Notes: generated from the letters alone by a model not told the origin. Numbered from the stretch's first letter, positions 1 to 9,045 are shown. The stretch: DNA of 64,000 nucleotides from Vibrio japonicus (GCF_024582835.1 NZ_CP102096.1:2719553-2783552), one strand, 5' to 3'. Numbers and translations: made by a program.

Positions 1-2
1 GA

Positions 3-1553
3 TTAGTTTACTTTATCCTCAGCCGGATGTCTTTCTGCGAGCGAATCATTTTCACGCAATGTGTTGTTTTCTGTGAGCCCATCATAGTTGGCCATATCGG
101 TCAGATTAGCTGAAATCGGGCGCTTTACTTCGACACCGAGTTGCTTGAAGCTCTCCGCTTGGCGAATCACATTGCCGCGTCCTGTCGCCAATTTATTCAT
201 CGCACCTTGATAGCTTTGATTGGCTCGGTCTAACGCGCCTCCCAAACTCTCCATATCATCCACAAACAAACGCAGCTTATCGTAGAGTTTACTTGCGCGA
301 TCAGCGATCACTTGCGCGTTTTGGTTTTGGCGATCGTTGCGCCACAAATTGTCGATGGTACGTAGTGCCACCAGCAATGTAGTTGGGCTAACCAAAATTA
401 TGTTCTGTTCCATCGCATCCTTCACCAAGCTCGGGTCTGCTTGAATTGCAACCTGAAACGCTGGCTCGACCGGAATGAACATCAGTACGTAGTCTAAACT
501 CTGAATGCCTTTAAGCTGATGGTAGTCTTTTTGTGATAATCCTTTGATGTGGGCACGCAATGAAAGTAAGTGGTCACTTAACGCTTTATCCCTGTGGGTA
601 TCAGTTTCCGCATTGAAATAACGTTCATACGCGACCAAGGCAACTTTAGAGTCGACAACCACTTGTTTGTCTTGGGGTAAGTGAACAATCACATCGGGCT
701 GGTAGCGCTTACCCGCCTCGTTCTGCAAGCTGACTTGCGTTTGGTATTCGTGACCTTCTCGCAAACCGGATTCAGCTAGCACGCGAGCCAATACCACCTC
801 ACCCCAATTACCCTGCTGTTTGTTGTCTCCCTTTAGTGCTTGAGTCAGGTTTACTGCTTCTCGCGTCATCTGCTCATTCAACCGCTGCAAATTTTTCAGC
901 TCATGCACCAAGGTATGACGCTCTTTGGCTTCAACGGTAAAGCTGTCGTTTACTTGTTTCTTAAAGCCTTCCAACTGCTCTTTTAGTGGACTAAGCAGCC
1001 CTTCTAAACTTTGGCGGTTCTGTTGGTCAACTTTGGCGGTTTTTGTTTCAAATAGTTGGTTAGCCAAATGCTCAAATTGCTGCTTTAAACGCTCTTCTGC
1101 TTTTTCCAGCAGTTCCAGCTTCTCTTTGTTGGCTTTATTTTCTTGCTCGTGTCGCGCTTCTTGTTCTCTCAGTTGTGCTTCTAGTTGCGATTTCTGCTCA
1201 CGAACCCGATTCAGATTATCGGCGTATTGCTGTCGTTCTTGTTTTACCGCTTCGAAATAGCGCAGTTTTTCCATCACAGCCATCATTTTACCGTGCAACT
1301 GCTTTGACTCGTACGCCTCTTTATCACGCTCGGTATCAAGTTCATCCAATTCTTGCTGGGCTTGCTTGAGTTCTTCTTGCAGTTGATTGATTTGGTTATT
1401 AGCAAGCTGCTGATTTGATACAAGCTGCTGCTCCATAAGCTGATGACTAAACTGCATTTTTTGCTTTATCCACCAGCCCACACCCAACCCACTTAAAACA
1501 GCTCCACTCAACGCGCTGACGATCAAGCCCTGATTCTCAAGAATCCATTGCAT
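3..1553 (-). CDS. rmuC: DNA recombination protein RmuC
   Basis: RmuC-family protein, implicated in limiting recombination at short inverted repeats. The 516-residue product has one N-terminal membrane segment (about residues 8-28), a long Gln/Glu-rich coiled coil to about residue 190, and then the conserved nuclease-like RmuC domain with the blocks GNWGEVVLARVLAESGL and PDVIVHLP...VVVDSKVAL. The acidic residues of that second block fit a restriction-endonuclease-like fold. The Asn/Glu-rich tail (about 35 residues) is poorly conserved in this family. The gene is read leftward and its stop lies at the window edge, so downstream neighbours cannot be seen. The family assignment is secure; the enzymatic activity is inferred. 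Confidence 0.93.
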   Translation of the reverse strand: MQWILENQGLIVSALSGAVLSGLGVGWWIKQKMQFSHQLMEQQLVSNQQLANNQINQLQEELKQAQQELDELDTERDKEAYESKQLHGKMMAVMEKLRYFEAVKQERQQYADNLNRVREQKSQLEAQLREQEARHEQENKANKEKLELLEKAEERLKQQFEHLANQLFETKTAKVDQQNRQSLEGLLSPLKEQLEGFKKQVNDSFTVEAKERHTLVHELKNLQRLNEQMTREAVNLTQALKGDNKQQGNWGEVVLARVLAESGLREGHEYQTQVSLQNEAGKRYQPDVIVHLPQDKQVVVDSKVALVAYERYFNAETDTHRDKALSDHLLSLRAHIKGLSQKDYHQLKGIQSLDYVLMFIPVEPAFQVAIQADPSLVKDAMEQNIILVSPTTLLVALRTIDNLWRNDRQNQNAQVIADRASKLYDKLRLFVDDMESLGGALDRANQSYQGAMNKLATGRGNVIRQAESFKQLGVEVKRPISANLTDMANYDGLTENNTLRENDSLAERHPAEDKVN

Positions 1554-1721
1554 AATAAAGGTTTAACTCTCTTTCTAGATATTGATTTAATGGTATTTTA
1601 CCACTGGATAAATGTCCAGTTTGTCGGCTAGATATCGAACAGATAGACTAGGCTCACCGTATTCTGTCCCATTTTCTTTCGGGTAAGGGATTTCACCCAT
1701 CTGGTTTATGCAAGGAGCATT

Positions 1722-2627
1722 ATGAACGAACGTCGCGCGTTAGGGTTTGGCCTGTCGGCCGTACTCTTGTGGTCTACCGTAGCTACGGCCTTCAAACTCA
1801 CATTGGCAGAGTTTACCCCTATTCAAATGCTGACCATCGCAAGCATAGTGTCTGCGATAACCCTCACTGTGATTTGTGCTGTGCGGGGAAAGCTGTCTTC
1901 AGTTCCGAGTACCTTCTTGTCCAATCCCTGGTACTACCTACTGCTTGGTCTGATCAACCCTCTCGCTTACTACATGATTCTGTTTAAGGCATACGATTTA
2001 CTGCCCGCTTCACAAGCTCAAGCCATTAACTACAGTTGGGCCATCACCTTAACCCTGATGGCAGCGCTATTTTTAGGGCAAAAGATCCGTAAGCAAGACT
2101 GGGTAGCCTGTTCTCTAAGTTACTTTGGCGTGATCGTCATTGCGACTAAAGGTGACATCCTTGGACTCAACTTTGAGAGCCCACTTGGGGTGGGGTTAGC
2201 TTTGATCTCAACACTGCTTTGGGCGGGTTACTGGATTCTCAATGCGAAGAACAAAGCCGATCCGATTGTCGCGGTTTTGCTCGGCTTTCTCGTTGCAATA
2301 CCATTCGCAATTGGGATCAGTCTCTATGAGGGCGCGGCTTGGAACCATATTTCACCGAAAGGCTGGTTTGCAGTGACCTACGTGGGTTTATTTGAAATGG
2401 GCGTGACCTTCGTGCTGTGGCTATCGGCATTAAAGCTCACCCAAAATACGGCTCGCATTAGTAATCTTATCTTCGCTTCGCCATTTATCTCTTTAGTGCT
2501 ACTGGCTACCATTATCGGTGAAGATATCCATCCGACGACTTTGATTGGACTGGTGTTAATTATTGGCGGACTCGTGATCCAACAGATCAAATTTCGCAAA
2601 AAAGATCTCTCGCAAACTGCCAGTTAA
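1722..2627 (+). CDS. EamA/DMT-family transporter
   Basis: Inner-membrane transporter of the drug/metabolite (EamA) superfamily; the substrate cannot be deduced. The 301 residues show ten hydrophobic segments arranged as two five-helix EamA repeats, the second starting near residue 150. The N-terminus (GFGLSAVLLWSTVATAFKLTL) is typical of the family. The tail is short and basic (QQIKFRKKDLS). A GGAG ribosome-binding site lies about 6 bases before the ATG. The gene is divergent from rmuC and convergent with the YhiN-type oxidoreductase gene, with a shared hairpin terminator after it, so it is probably transcribed alone. Confidence 0.85.
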   Translation: MNERRALGFGLSAVLLWSTVATAFKLTLAEFTPIQMLTIASIVSAITLTVICAVRGKLSSVPSTFLSNPWYYLLLGLINPLAYYMILFKAYDLLPASQAQAINYSWAITLTLMAALFLGQKIRKQDWVACSLSYFGVIVIATKGDILGLNFESPLGVGLALISTLLWAGYWILNAKNKADPIVAVLLGFLVAIPFAIGISLYEGAAWNHISPKGWFAVTYVGLFEMGVTFVLWLSALKLTQNTARISNLIFASPFISLVLLATIIGEDIHPTTLIGLVLIIGGLVIQQIKFRKKDLSQTAS

Positions 2628-2679
2628 CACACTCGCAACAAACGCGATATTTCTTCATGCTTACCAAAATGAGCGCCAA

Positions 2680-2708
2680 AAAAATGCCGGTTCATCCGGC
2701 ATTTTTTA
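2680..2708. terminator. Bidirectional rho-independent terminator
   Basis: The inverted repeat AATGCCGG-TTCA-CCGGCATT is flanked by A and T runs, so it can end transcription of the EamA gene on the plus strand and of the YhiN-type gene on the minus strand. Confidence 0.85.
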
Positions 2709-2725
2709 TAACCTGCTATCGGGTT

Positions 2726-3919
2726 CTATACCCTCTGCCCTGCAACAAAACCGGAGCTCCAGCACCACTGGAAGTTGTAACCGCCCAGCCAGCCAGTAAC
2801 ATCCATGACTTCACCAATGAAATAGAGCCCTTGGACGTTTTTACACTCCATGGTTTTTGAAGATAAATGGTCTGTATCTACGCCACCTAATGTTACTTCT
2901 GCTGTTCGGTAACCTTCTGTGCCATTTGGTGCGATGTGCCAGCTTTCTAGCACCTCTGTCACCGCTTTAAGTTGCTTAGGCCCAAATTGCTTAAGCGGTT
3001 TGTCTTCAAGCACTTTTCGATCTATCAGCACTTCAACCAAACGTTTTGGCAGCACTTTGGATAGTGTGTTTTTCAGTGTTTGATTCGGGTGTTTTTCCAG
3101 AGAACGAGCCAATAACTCATCAACGTCTACTTCAGGCACCAGATTGATATTCACTTTCTCACCCGGCTTCCAGTAAGACGAGATTTGCAGTACTGACGGA
3201 CCTGATAAACCACGGTGGGTAAAAAGCAGCGCTTCTTTAAAGACCTTATTGTTTTCTGATTTGATCTCGACCGGAATCGCGATACCCGAAAGTTCAGCGA
3301 AATCTTCTTTGTCTTCTTTATGCAAAGTAAACGGCACTAAGCCTGCAGTGGTTGGCAATATTGGCAAACCAAACTGCTCAGCAATTTTATAACCAAATGG
3401 TGTCGCACCGAGTTTTGGCATTGATAAACCACCCGTCGCGACAACGAGCGACTCACATTCGATCACATCGGTATTCGAATGAAGAACAAAACCCGCATCT
3501 GTTTTCTCAATATGGTGGATATCTTGCTTGTAACGCTGTTCGACCGTCGGTAAATCGCACTCGGCCATCAACATTTTTACGATGTCTTTGGAGTCACACT
3601 CACCAACGCAGAACAGCTGGCCGTGGTCACGCTCTTCAAAATCAATTCCATGTTTGTAAATCATCGAAATGAAGTCCCAGTTGGTATACTGAGCCAGCGC
3701 TGATTTTACGAAATGTGGGTTGCTACAAAGGTAATTCTTAGCTGTCACGTCATTGTTTGTGAAGTTACAACGCCCACCACCAGAAATTAGAATTTTACGA
3801 CCAGGCTTTTTCGCATGGTCCAGAACTAGGACTCTACGGCCTCGCTTACCGGCTTCTGCCGCGCACATTAAACCCGCAGCGCCTGCTCCGATGATGACAA
3901 CGTCAAACTTTTCTGTCAT
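2726..3919 (-). CDS. yhiN: NAD(P)/FAD-dependent oxidoreductase, YhiN/HI0933 family
   Basis: Flavoprotein of the HI0933/YhiN family; the physiological substrate is unknown. The 397-residue product begins with a dinucleotide-binding motif (VVIIGAGAAGLMCAAEAGKRG, residues about 8-28) followed by the family block KKPGRKILISGGGRCNFTN. The C-terminal block YFIGEVMDVTGWLGGYNFQWCWSSG closes the FAD site. Length agrees with E. coli YhiN (about 400 residues). Its neighbours uspB, uspA and rsmJ are also close to yhiN in E. coli, which supports orthology. The gene appears monocistronic, with terminators on both sides. Confidence 0.88.
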   Translation of the reverse strand: MTEKFDVVIIGAGAAGLMCAAEAGKRGRRVLVLDHAKKPGRKILISGGGRCNFTNNDVTAKNYLCSNPHFVKSALAQYTNWDFISMIYKHGIDFEERDHGQLFCVGECDSKDIVKMLMAECDLPTVEQRYKQDIHHIEKTDAGFVLHSNTDVIECESLVVATGGLSMPKLGATPFGYKIAEQFGLPILPTTAGLVPFTLHKEDKEDFAELSGIAIPVEIKSENNKVFKEALLFTHRGLSGPSVLQISSYWKPGEKVNINLVPEVDVDELLARSLEKHPNQTLKNTLSKVLPKRLVEVLIDRKVLEDKPLKQFGPKQLKAVTEVLESWHIAPNGTEGYRTAEVTLGGVDTDHLSSKTMECKNVQGLYFIGEVMDVTGWLGGYNFQWCWSSGFVAGQRV

Positions 3920-3944
3920 GACAACTTCTCAAAGTAAAACCAAT

Positions 3945-3976
3945 AAAAAAGGATGTGCATATAGCACATCCTTTGC
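3945..3976 (-). terminator. Terminator after uspB
   Basis: Read on the minus strand, the stem AAAGGATGTGC / GCACATCCTTT is followed at once by a T run. It sits between the uspB stop and the start of the yhiN-type gene. Confidence 0.8.
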
Positions 3977-4026
3977 AAATTAAGCCGCTATTCTATCGGT
4001 AATCTCGCTGCTTGCCAATTCACCAA

Positions 4027-4350
4027 TCAGAGAATTAGCGCTGCGAAAAGCGTAACGGCGAGTAAAGACGTAGAGAGGACAAACAGCTCTCGGACACGTT
4101 CACACTTGCCAGTAAAAATTTCATCATGATGGTGATGGTATTCTTTACTCTTCAAGTAATGATAGAGTCGAACCTGTTTGGTGACATTGCCATGCGTGGT
4201 AAAAAAGCCATTTCCATCAACTTGTTGGTAAAGCAATGGATGGGCTTCCCGCATAATATAAATGAGAGAACGAAGCGCCGTCAGGTATCTCGCAATATTG
4301 ACGATAGTGACCAGCATTAGCACAAATAGAATGGTATCGGCATTGATCAT
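4027..4350 (-). CDS. uspB: Universal stress protein B
   Basis: Small inner-membrane protein UspB. In enterobacteria it depends on sigma-S and affects ethanol tolerance in stationary phase. The 107 residues have a membrane segment at each end (about residues 5-24 and 88-107) and a conserved polar centre with [18 protein letters not shown] and a His-rich stretch HHHHDE. This matches E. coli UspB in length and in these blocks. In E. coli uspB lies directly next to uspA; here the ferritin gene ftnA sits between them. Read leftward as a single gene with its own terminator. Confidence 0.9.
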   Translation of the reverse strand: MINADTILFVLMLVTIVNIARYLTALRSLIYIMREAHPLLYQQVDGNGFFTTHGNVTKQVRLYHYLKSKEYHHHHDEIFTGKCERVRELFVLSTSLLAVTLFAALIL

Positions 4351-4388
4351 CTTTTCCTCCCTACATCTTCGCTTTGATGCCCAGAAGA

Positions 4389-4417
4389 AAAAGACGATCT
4401 TACTTAACTCGTCTTTC
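4389..4417 (-). terminator. Terminator after ftnA
   Basis: On the minus strand the stem AAGACGA / TCGTCTT with an 11-base loop runs into a T-rich tract just after the ftnA stop codon. Confidence 0.65.
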
Positions 4418-4425
4418 GCTGAAAG

Positions 4426-4953
4426 TTATTCAGCAGGGGCATCCATTACAGAAGATGAACCTTCTTTTGCTAGAGCCGCCAGATCTTTATCGATAAAGAA
4501 CAACGCTTTGCCATCTTCACCAACCAGTTCTAGCTTATCTAAAATCCCTTTAAATAACTTCTCTTCCTCGTGCTGCTCAGCAACGTACCACTGCAAGAAG
4601 TTGAAAGTTGAGTAGTCTTGAGATGTAAACGCGAGGTGAGCAAGCTTATTGATTTTGGCCGTAATCATTTGCTCGTGCTCGTACGTTTCACGGAATACTT
4701 CGCCAAGACTTACAAATTCATGTTTTGGTGCTTCAATCGCACCCAAAATTGGCATTGATCCGGTCTCACTCACATAGGTGAACAGACGTTGCATGTGCTC
4801 CATTTCTTCTACGGCATGCACTCGTAAAAACTCTGCTGCACCTTCAAAACCTTTGTCTTCACACCAAGCACTCATTTGTAAGTATAGATTGGATGAGAAA
4901 AATTCGAGATTAATTTGCTCATTCAATTGTTCAACCATTGCTTGTGCAAGCAT
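4426..4953 (-). CDS. ftnA: Non-heme ferritin
   Basis: Cytoplasmic iron-storage ferritin that oxidises Fe(II) and stores it as a mineral in a 24-subunit shell. The 175 residues include the ferroxidase-centre blocks [19 protein letters not shown] (helix A) and [13 protein letters not shown] (helix B, with the Glu and His ligands), plus [12 protein letters not shown] in helix D. The absence of a Met haem ligand and the bacterial ferritin pattern separate it from bacterioferritin. Its position between uspB and uspA groups three stress-related genes. No clear Fur box was seen upstream. Confidence 0.93.
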   Translation of the reverse strand: MLAQAMVEQLNEQINLEFFSSNLYLQMSAWCEDKGFEGAAEFLRVHAVEEMEHMQRLFTYVSETGSMPILGAIEAPKHEFVSLGEVFRETYEHEQMITAKINKLAHLAFTSQDYSTFNFLQWYVAEQHEEEKLFKGILDKLELVGEDGKALFFIDKDLAALAKEGSSSVMDAPAE

Positions 4954-5107
4954 TTGCCACTCCTACTAAGTCTATGAACTTAAACTGACTATATCATGAC
5001 TATAACAATAACACTTTGGCGGCTGAATGTGGATCTGGGATCATAGCAACAAAATTTTTTTATCCTTGATGCTAATCTTTAATGAGTTATCTAAAGGAGC
5101 TAGCACT

Positions 5108-5533
5108 ATGAGTTATCAACATATTTTGGTTGCGGTCGATCTTACAGAAGACAGTAAACTTCTTATCGATAAGGCGGTAGCGCTTGCTAAACCGCTGGGC
5201 GCAGAAGTGTCATTCGTTCATATCGATGTAAACTATGCGGAACTCTATACTGGATTAATTGATATCAATCTTGCTGAAACTCAGCATCAAGCGATTCAAG
5301 CTTCTCAGACGCAGCTGCAAAACTTTGCGGACCATGCAAACTATCCAATCAAGCATACCTTGGTCGGTAGTGGTGACCTCGGCAATGAGCTGTGCGAAAC
5401 CATTCAGGAATTCAATTTTGATCTTGTTGTATGTGGACATCATCAGGACTTCTGGAGCAAGCTACTCTCTTCAACAAGACAGCTGATTAACTGCACTCCG
5501 GTTGACCTATTGGTCGTGCCACTTAAAGACTGA
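5108..5533 (+). CDS. uspA: Universal stress protein A
   Basis: Cytoplasmic universal stress protein of the UspA class. The ATG at 5108 is chosen because it has a GGAG site 8-11 bases upstream and gives the MSYQHILVAVDL start found in UspA; the reading frame is open 27 codons further upstream without similarity. The 141-residue product matches E. coli UspA throughout, including YTGLIDINL, GSGDLGNEL and DLVVCGHHQDFWSKL. UspA-class proteins lack the G-2x-G-9x-G(S/T) ATP-binding signature, and it is not intact here either. The gene is divergent from ftnA and followed after 56 bases by the yigM-like gene. Confidence 0.93.
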   Translation: MSYQHILVAVDLTEDSKLLIDKAVALAKPLGAEVSFVHIDVNYAELYTGLIDINLAETQHQAIQASQTQLQNFADHANYPIKHTLVGSGDLGNELCETIQEFNFDLVVCGHHQDFWSKLLSSTRQLINCTPVDLLVVPLKD

Positions 5534-5589
5534 TAGTCACACAGATTTCGTATAGACTGCAGAGCAATCATCGATAATGAGTATTAGTT

Positions 5590-6471
5590 ATGGGTTATCT
5601 CTCTGCAGTTACGCTCCTGTGGGCGTTCTCTTTCAGCTTGATTGGCGTTTACCTTGCCGGTCAGGTTGATTCTTGGTTTTCAGTGCTGATGCGAGTTGCA
5701 TTAGCCAGTGTTGTATTCATTCCTTTCTTAAAATTCAAAGGCGTAGATAAGTCTCTGATCGCTAAGTTAATGGTGATTGGTGGATTTCAACTTGGCCTGA
5801 TGTACTGTTTCTACTACCAATCTTTCCTGCTGCTTTCCGTACCGGAAGTACTGCTATTTACTGTTTTTACTCCTATCTACGTCACCCTAATCTATGACTT
5901 TCTGAAAGGACGTTTTTCACCTTGGTATTTAGTCACAGCAATCATCGCTGTTGTCGGTGCTGCCTTTATCAAATTTGCAGGGATCAATGAGAACTTTATT
6001 TTGGGCTTCTTGGTCGTTCAGGGTGCAAATGTCTGCTTTGCTATCGGTCAGGTAGGTTACAAATATCTAATGGAGAAGAAGCCTGTCGACCTTCCTCAGC
6101 ATTCTATTTTTGGTTATTTCTACCTTGGTGCTCTTTGTGTGGCTCTTGTTGCTTTCGCACTGATGGGGAGTGTAGAAAAGCTACCAACCACCAGCACTCA
6201 ATGGGGGATCTTGATCTACCTAGGATTAATTGCCTCAGGCTTAGGGTACTTCGCTTGGAACAAAGGTGCGACCATGGTCAATGCTGGTGCATTAGCAGTG
6301 ATGAACAACGCGTTGGTTCCTGCCGGACTTATCGTCAATATTGTTATCTGGAACCGTGATGTTGACCTGCCACGCTTAGCCATTGGCGGTGCCATCATCA
6401 TGTTCTCTCTTTGGGTCAATGAAACCTGGGTGAAGAGAAAAGTAGAAGAGCGTTACAGCTCAGCTAGCTAA
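5590..6471 (+). CDS. yigM: YigM-like biotin transporter (EamA family)
   Basis: Ten-helix inner-membrane carrier of the EamA/DMT superfamily. It resembles E. coli YigM, a biotin importer, along its whole 293 residues: an LWAFSFS-x-x-G-x-YLAG-x-VDS N-terminus, LLFTVFTPIYVTLIYDF in the middle, VGYKYLM after helix 5, and MNN-x-x-VPAGL-x-VN near the end. The biotin role is inferred from this resemblance and has not been shown here. The start follows uspA by 56 bases, so the two could share a transcript. A strong terminator follows. Confidence 0.78.
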   Translation: MGYLSAVTLLWAFSFSLIGVYLAGQVDSWFSVLMRVALASVVFIPFLKFKGVDKSLIAKLMVIGGFQLGLMYCFYYQSFLLLSVPEVLLFTVFTPIYVTLIYDFLKGRFSPWYLVTAIIAVVGAAFIKFAGINENFILGFLVVQGANVCFAIGQVGYKYLMEKKPVDLPQHSIFGYFYLGALCVALVAFALMGSVEKLPTTSTQWGILIYLGLIASGLGYFAWNKGATMVNAGALAVMNNALVPAGLIVNIVIWNRDVDLPRLAIGGAIIMFSLWVNETWVKRKVEERYSSAS

Positions 6472-6495
6472 AACAAAAAACTAGCTAAAAACAAA

Positions 6496-6525
6496 AAACG
6501 CTCTCAGACCAGAGAGCGTTTTTTT
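6496..6525 (+). terminator. Terminator after the yigM-like gene
   Basis: The stem AACGCTCTC-AGACCA-GAGAGCGTT is followed by seven T residues on the plus strand. The flanking A run also lets it work for the convergent gene at 6541. Confidence 0.9.
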
Positions 6526-6540
6526 ATGTTTCGATTGGGT

Positions 6541-7140
6541 TCAATGCACTTTTGATTCACTTTGCGTTTCTAACGGGCTTGGAAGCAAGCTCGCGACATC
6601 CATTCTAGCCTCGAGCTTGTTTTCTAACTTTCGCTGATGCTTGAATAGCTTGTGTTGCTTCTTTGCCAACTTGAGCAGTTTTTTCTGTTGCTTGTAGTAC
6701 TTTTTCAGCTCCTTTTTCGCTTTCTTCAGCGACTTTTTATTTGAGAGATCGATAGATGGTGCATGCGTCTGAACGGTTTCTTTCTTCGCTTCGTACAACG
6801 ACGTTTCGACTACCGGACGAGCAGACTTTTCTTTTACTCGGTCGATAACCCGACGAACCGCTTGCGCTTTGTTTGCATTTTTCGTTTCTACCGCTGCAAC
6901 AGTTGGCTCAGCTGGTGTTGGTATCGCTTCTGCCAATAAACCACATGCTCTTTGCTGTTCAATAGGCTTACTCTGGCAGTACTGAGGAGGAATCGCCGCA
7001 GGCTTACATAGGGACCCCTTTGAAGCGGATGAGCGAGCACAAGAACGACAGACAAATTTAGGCTCGACAACTAAACGATGAATCTCACCAAGGTTATCTG
7101 CGATCTGCTTGCGGCTCATCTTACACAGACGTTTCGCCAT
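6541..7140 (-). CDS. Unknown Cys-rich / Lys-rich protein
   Basis: I do not recognise a named family. The 199-residue product has three zones. The first (about 1-70) contains six Cys, including a C-x2-C pair in VEPKFVCRSCARSS followed by spaced single Cys, which could form a metal site. The middle (about 70-130) is Ala/Val-rich and probably disordered. The C-terminal zone (about 130-180) is very rich in Lys, with repeated KK pairs and KQHKLFKHQRKLENKLEA, likely a charged helix. No signal peptide or membrane segment is seen. The overall charge suggests nucleic-acid or ribosome contact, which is a guess. Monocistronic; the upstream rsmJ gene is read in the same direction 100 bases away. Confidence 0.7.
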   Translation of the reverse strand: MAKRLCKMSRKQIADNLGEIHRLVVEPKFVCRSCARSSASKGSLCKPAAIPPQYCQSKPIEQQRACGLLAEAIPTPAEPTVAAVETKNANKAQAVRRVIDRVKEKSARPVVETSLYEAKKETVQTHAPSIDLSNKKSLKKAKKELKKYYKQQKKLLKLAKKQHKLFKHQRKLENKLEARMDVASLLPSPLETQSESKVH

Positions 7141-7240
7141 AGTAATACTCCAGCTAAGAATACGAATAATTCGTAGTAAGATATACTCTCACTGAAGTTA
7201 TTAAGCAAGTAGTTAATTAAGTTTTACTGTGCTCTGTGCG

Positions 7241-8020
7241 TTAAGTCATGGATGCTTTTACGTACACATCGAAACGGTTCTTTTTCGTTTCAATCGCCAT
7301 CGTGGGTTTTTCTTCATTTAGCCAGTTCGCGTAGTCTGGCCTTTTCACCACCACTCTTTTCGTCGCAAGCTGCAAAGCAGGCTCTAGAAGATTATCTGCA
7401 TCCAAATCAGCCCCGACTAAAGATTGAAAAACGCGCATCTCTTTTTTCACTAATGCTGATTTTTTCTTGTTTTCTGGATGTGGGTACATTGGGTCCAAAT
7501 AAACGACATCAGGTCTAGTAAAGCTTTCATCCTGTGCCAAGTCATTCAGTGCAGTATGGCTAGATGCATGGATAAGAGACATACGCTCGCTAACCCAAGC
7601 ACCAATTTCTTGGTCTTGCTTTGCACGCTCTAAACCGTCATCTAGTAATGCGGCTACCACAGGGTGACGCTCCACCATTTGAACTTTGCATCCCAGTGAC
7701 GCGAGTACAAAGGCGTCTCTGCCCAAGCCAGCAGTGCCGTCTAGTACCGTGGGGGTTGCCCCTTTGTTTAATCCAGCCGCTTTTGCGATCGCTTGCCCTT
7801 TTCCTCCACCAAATTTACGGCGATGACCAACGGCACCACCAATTAAGTCGACAAATATCGCACCCAATTTTGGCTCGTCAGTTTTGCGCAGTTCTAGTCG
7901 TTGTGGGGTCAAAACCAGAGCAAACTCGCTGTCTTCAGAATGAGTCAGCCCCCAACGTTGAGCGATGTTTTCTAGTTGCTCACTTTGGTTAAGGTCTTCA
8001 CAAATAAGTTGTAACTGCAC
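7241..8020 (-). CDS. rsmJ: 16S rRNA (guanine1516-N2)-methyltransferase
   Basis: RsmJ (formerly YhiQ) methylates G1516 of 16S rRNA using S-adenosylmethionine. The 259-residue protein shows the SAM-binding motif [19 protein letters not shown] (about 93-111), the acidic motif [16 protein letters not shown], and the catalytic-type motif [25 protein letters not shown]. The block [25 protein letters not shown] just before is characteristic of this family. E. coli rsmJ is also near uspA. The gene is divergent from asnC. Confidence 0.93.
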   Translation of the reverse strand: MQLQLICEDLNQSEQLENIAQRWGLTHSEDSEFALVLTPQRLELRKTDEPKLGAIFVDLIGGAVGHRRKFGGGKGQAIAKAAGLNKGATPTVLDGTAGLGRDAFVLASLGCKVQMVERHPVVAALLDDGLERAKQDQEIGAWVSERMSLIHASSHTALNDLAQDESFTRPDVVYLDPMYPHPENKKKSALVKKEMRVFQSLVGADLDADNLLEPALQLATKRVVVKRPDYANWLNEEKPTMAIETKKNRFDVYVKASMT

Positions 8021-8184
8021 GGTTTGCTCCGAATGGTGTTGGTTAACAGACGCAAGTGTAATGGATTTTGTAAAAGCGCACTAACTACTTTGGCCAGTGA
8101 CTAGAAATACGGCTAGCAGTTGAGCCCAAAAGAACACTAGAATAATGGTTCACTGTTAATGGTCGTTTTTAAGTTGGAGAGAGT

Positions 8185-8649
8185 ATGCAGACGCACAATA
8201 CAAAAATGGACGATTTGGATCGCGCAATCTTGAAAACTCTGATGGAAGATGCAAAAACTCCCTACGCTGAGATGGCAAAACAGTTTGATGTTAGCCCAGC
8301 AACTATCCATGTACGTATAGAGAAAATGAAATCGGCAGACATTATTCAAGGAACGGAAGTCATCGTCGACACTAAAAAGCTAGGCTATGACGTTTGCTGT
8401 TTTATTGGTATCAATTTAAATGCAGCACGTGACTACCACTCGGCGCTGGAAAAGCTCAGTGCGTTAGAAGAAGTTGTCGAAGCTTATTATACGACTGGTG
8501 CTTACAATATTTTTGTAAAGCTGATGTGTCGTTCTATTGAAGAGCTGCAGCATGTACTGATTGATAAACTGCAAGCGATTGATGAGGTGCAATCAACCGA
8601 AACGCTGATTTCGCTACAGAATCCAATCAACCGTAACGTTAACCCATAA
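8185..8649 (+). CDS. asnC: Transcriptional regulator AsnC
   Basis: Lrp/AsnC-family regulator of asparagine synthesis. The 154 residues contain an N-terminal winged helix-turn-helix (about 11-60; YAEMAKQFDVSPATIHVRIEKMK) and a C-terminal RAM ligand-binding domain ending in ETLISLQNPINR. Similarity to E. coli AsnC is close over the full length (YDVCCFIGI, VEAYYTTGAYNIFVKLMCRSIEELQHVL), which distinguishes it from Lrp. The usual partner asnA, divergent from asnC in E. coli, is absent here: the divergent neighbour is rsmJ. A GGAG ribosome-binding site precedes the ATG. Confidence 0.92.
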   Translation: MQTHNTKMDDLDRAILKTLMEDAKTPYAEMAKQFDVSPATIHVRIEKMKSADIIQGTEVIVDTKKLGYDVCCFIGINLNAARDYHSALEKLSALEEVVEAYYTTGAYNIFVKLMCRSIEELQHVLIDKLQAIDEVQSTETLISLQNPINRNVNP

Positions 8650-8650
8650 T

Positions 8651-8680
8651 AAAAAGGCTCGCATTAGCGAGCCATTTTAT
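8651..8680. terminator. Bidirectional terminator between asnC and the 94-residue gene
   Basis: The stem GGCTCGC-ATTA-GCGAGCC has an A run before it and a T-rich run after it, and lies between convergent genes. Confidence 0.85.
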
Positions 8681-8964
8681 TAACGTGATTCGAGATACTT
8701 TTTCAACTCTTCCACTGAGATGCCTTGCTCTGCAATGGATTTTGCCATCAATTCTACCTGTTCACCTTTGCGAGATTCGATCACTTGCTGAAACTGGTAA
8801 ACAATGTCGCGCAACATATGAAGTGGAACTTGTTTCGCTGCACTGCGAATACGCTCACCACTTTGGTTGCCAAGCTCGTTAAGCAATTTGCCGAACATGA
8901 TCTTTTCTGGAGATTCTTCTAATTGCTCCAGCACACGAGCCATCTCATAAGTCGTCATCGACAT
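8680..8964 (-). CDS. Small helical protein, possibly H-NS-like oligomerisation domain
   Basis: Unrecognised 94-residue protein, predicted all-helical, without signal peptide or membrane segment. Residues about 46-68 (VPLHMLRDIVYQFQQVIESRKGEQ) align without gaps, by eye, to the second helix of the H-NS dimerisation domain, where a Leu-rich helix ends in ER-R/K-x-E. The tail AEQGISVEELKKYL resembles the short segment IADGIDPNEL found after the H-NS coiled coil. There is no DNA-binding domain of the H-NS kind (no TWTGQGR-like motif). It could therefore be an unrelated helical protein or a truncated modulator; the first is equally possible. Read alone, convergent with asnC. Confidence 0.65.
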   Translation of the reverse strand: MSMTTYEMARVLEQLEESPEKIMFGKLLNELGNQSGERIRSAAKQVPLHMLRDIVYQFQQVIESRKGEQVELMAKSIAEQGISVEELKKYLESR

Positions 8965-9045
8965 CTTTAATATTGATCCACAATTTTTTAAGGAAAGAAG
9001 CTCAAATATACAACGTTTTCAATTCTCTTCAAAGTAAATAACTTG

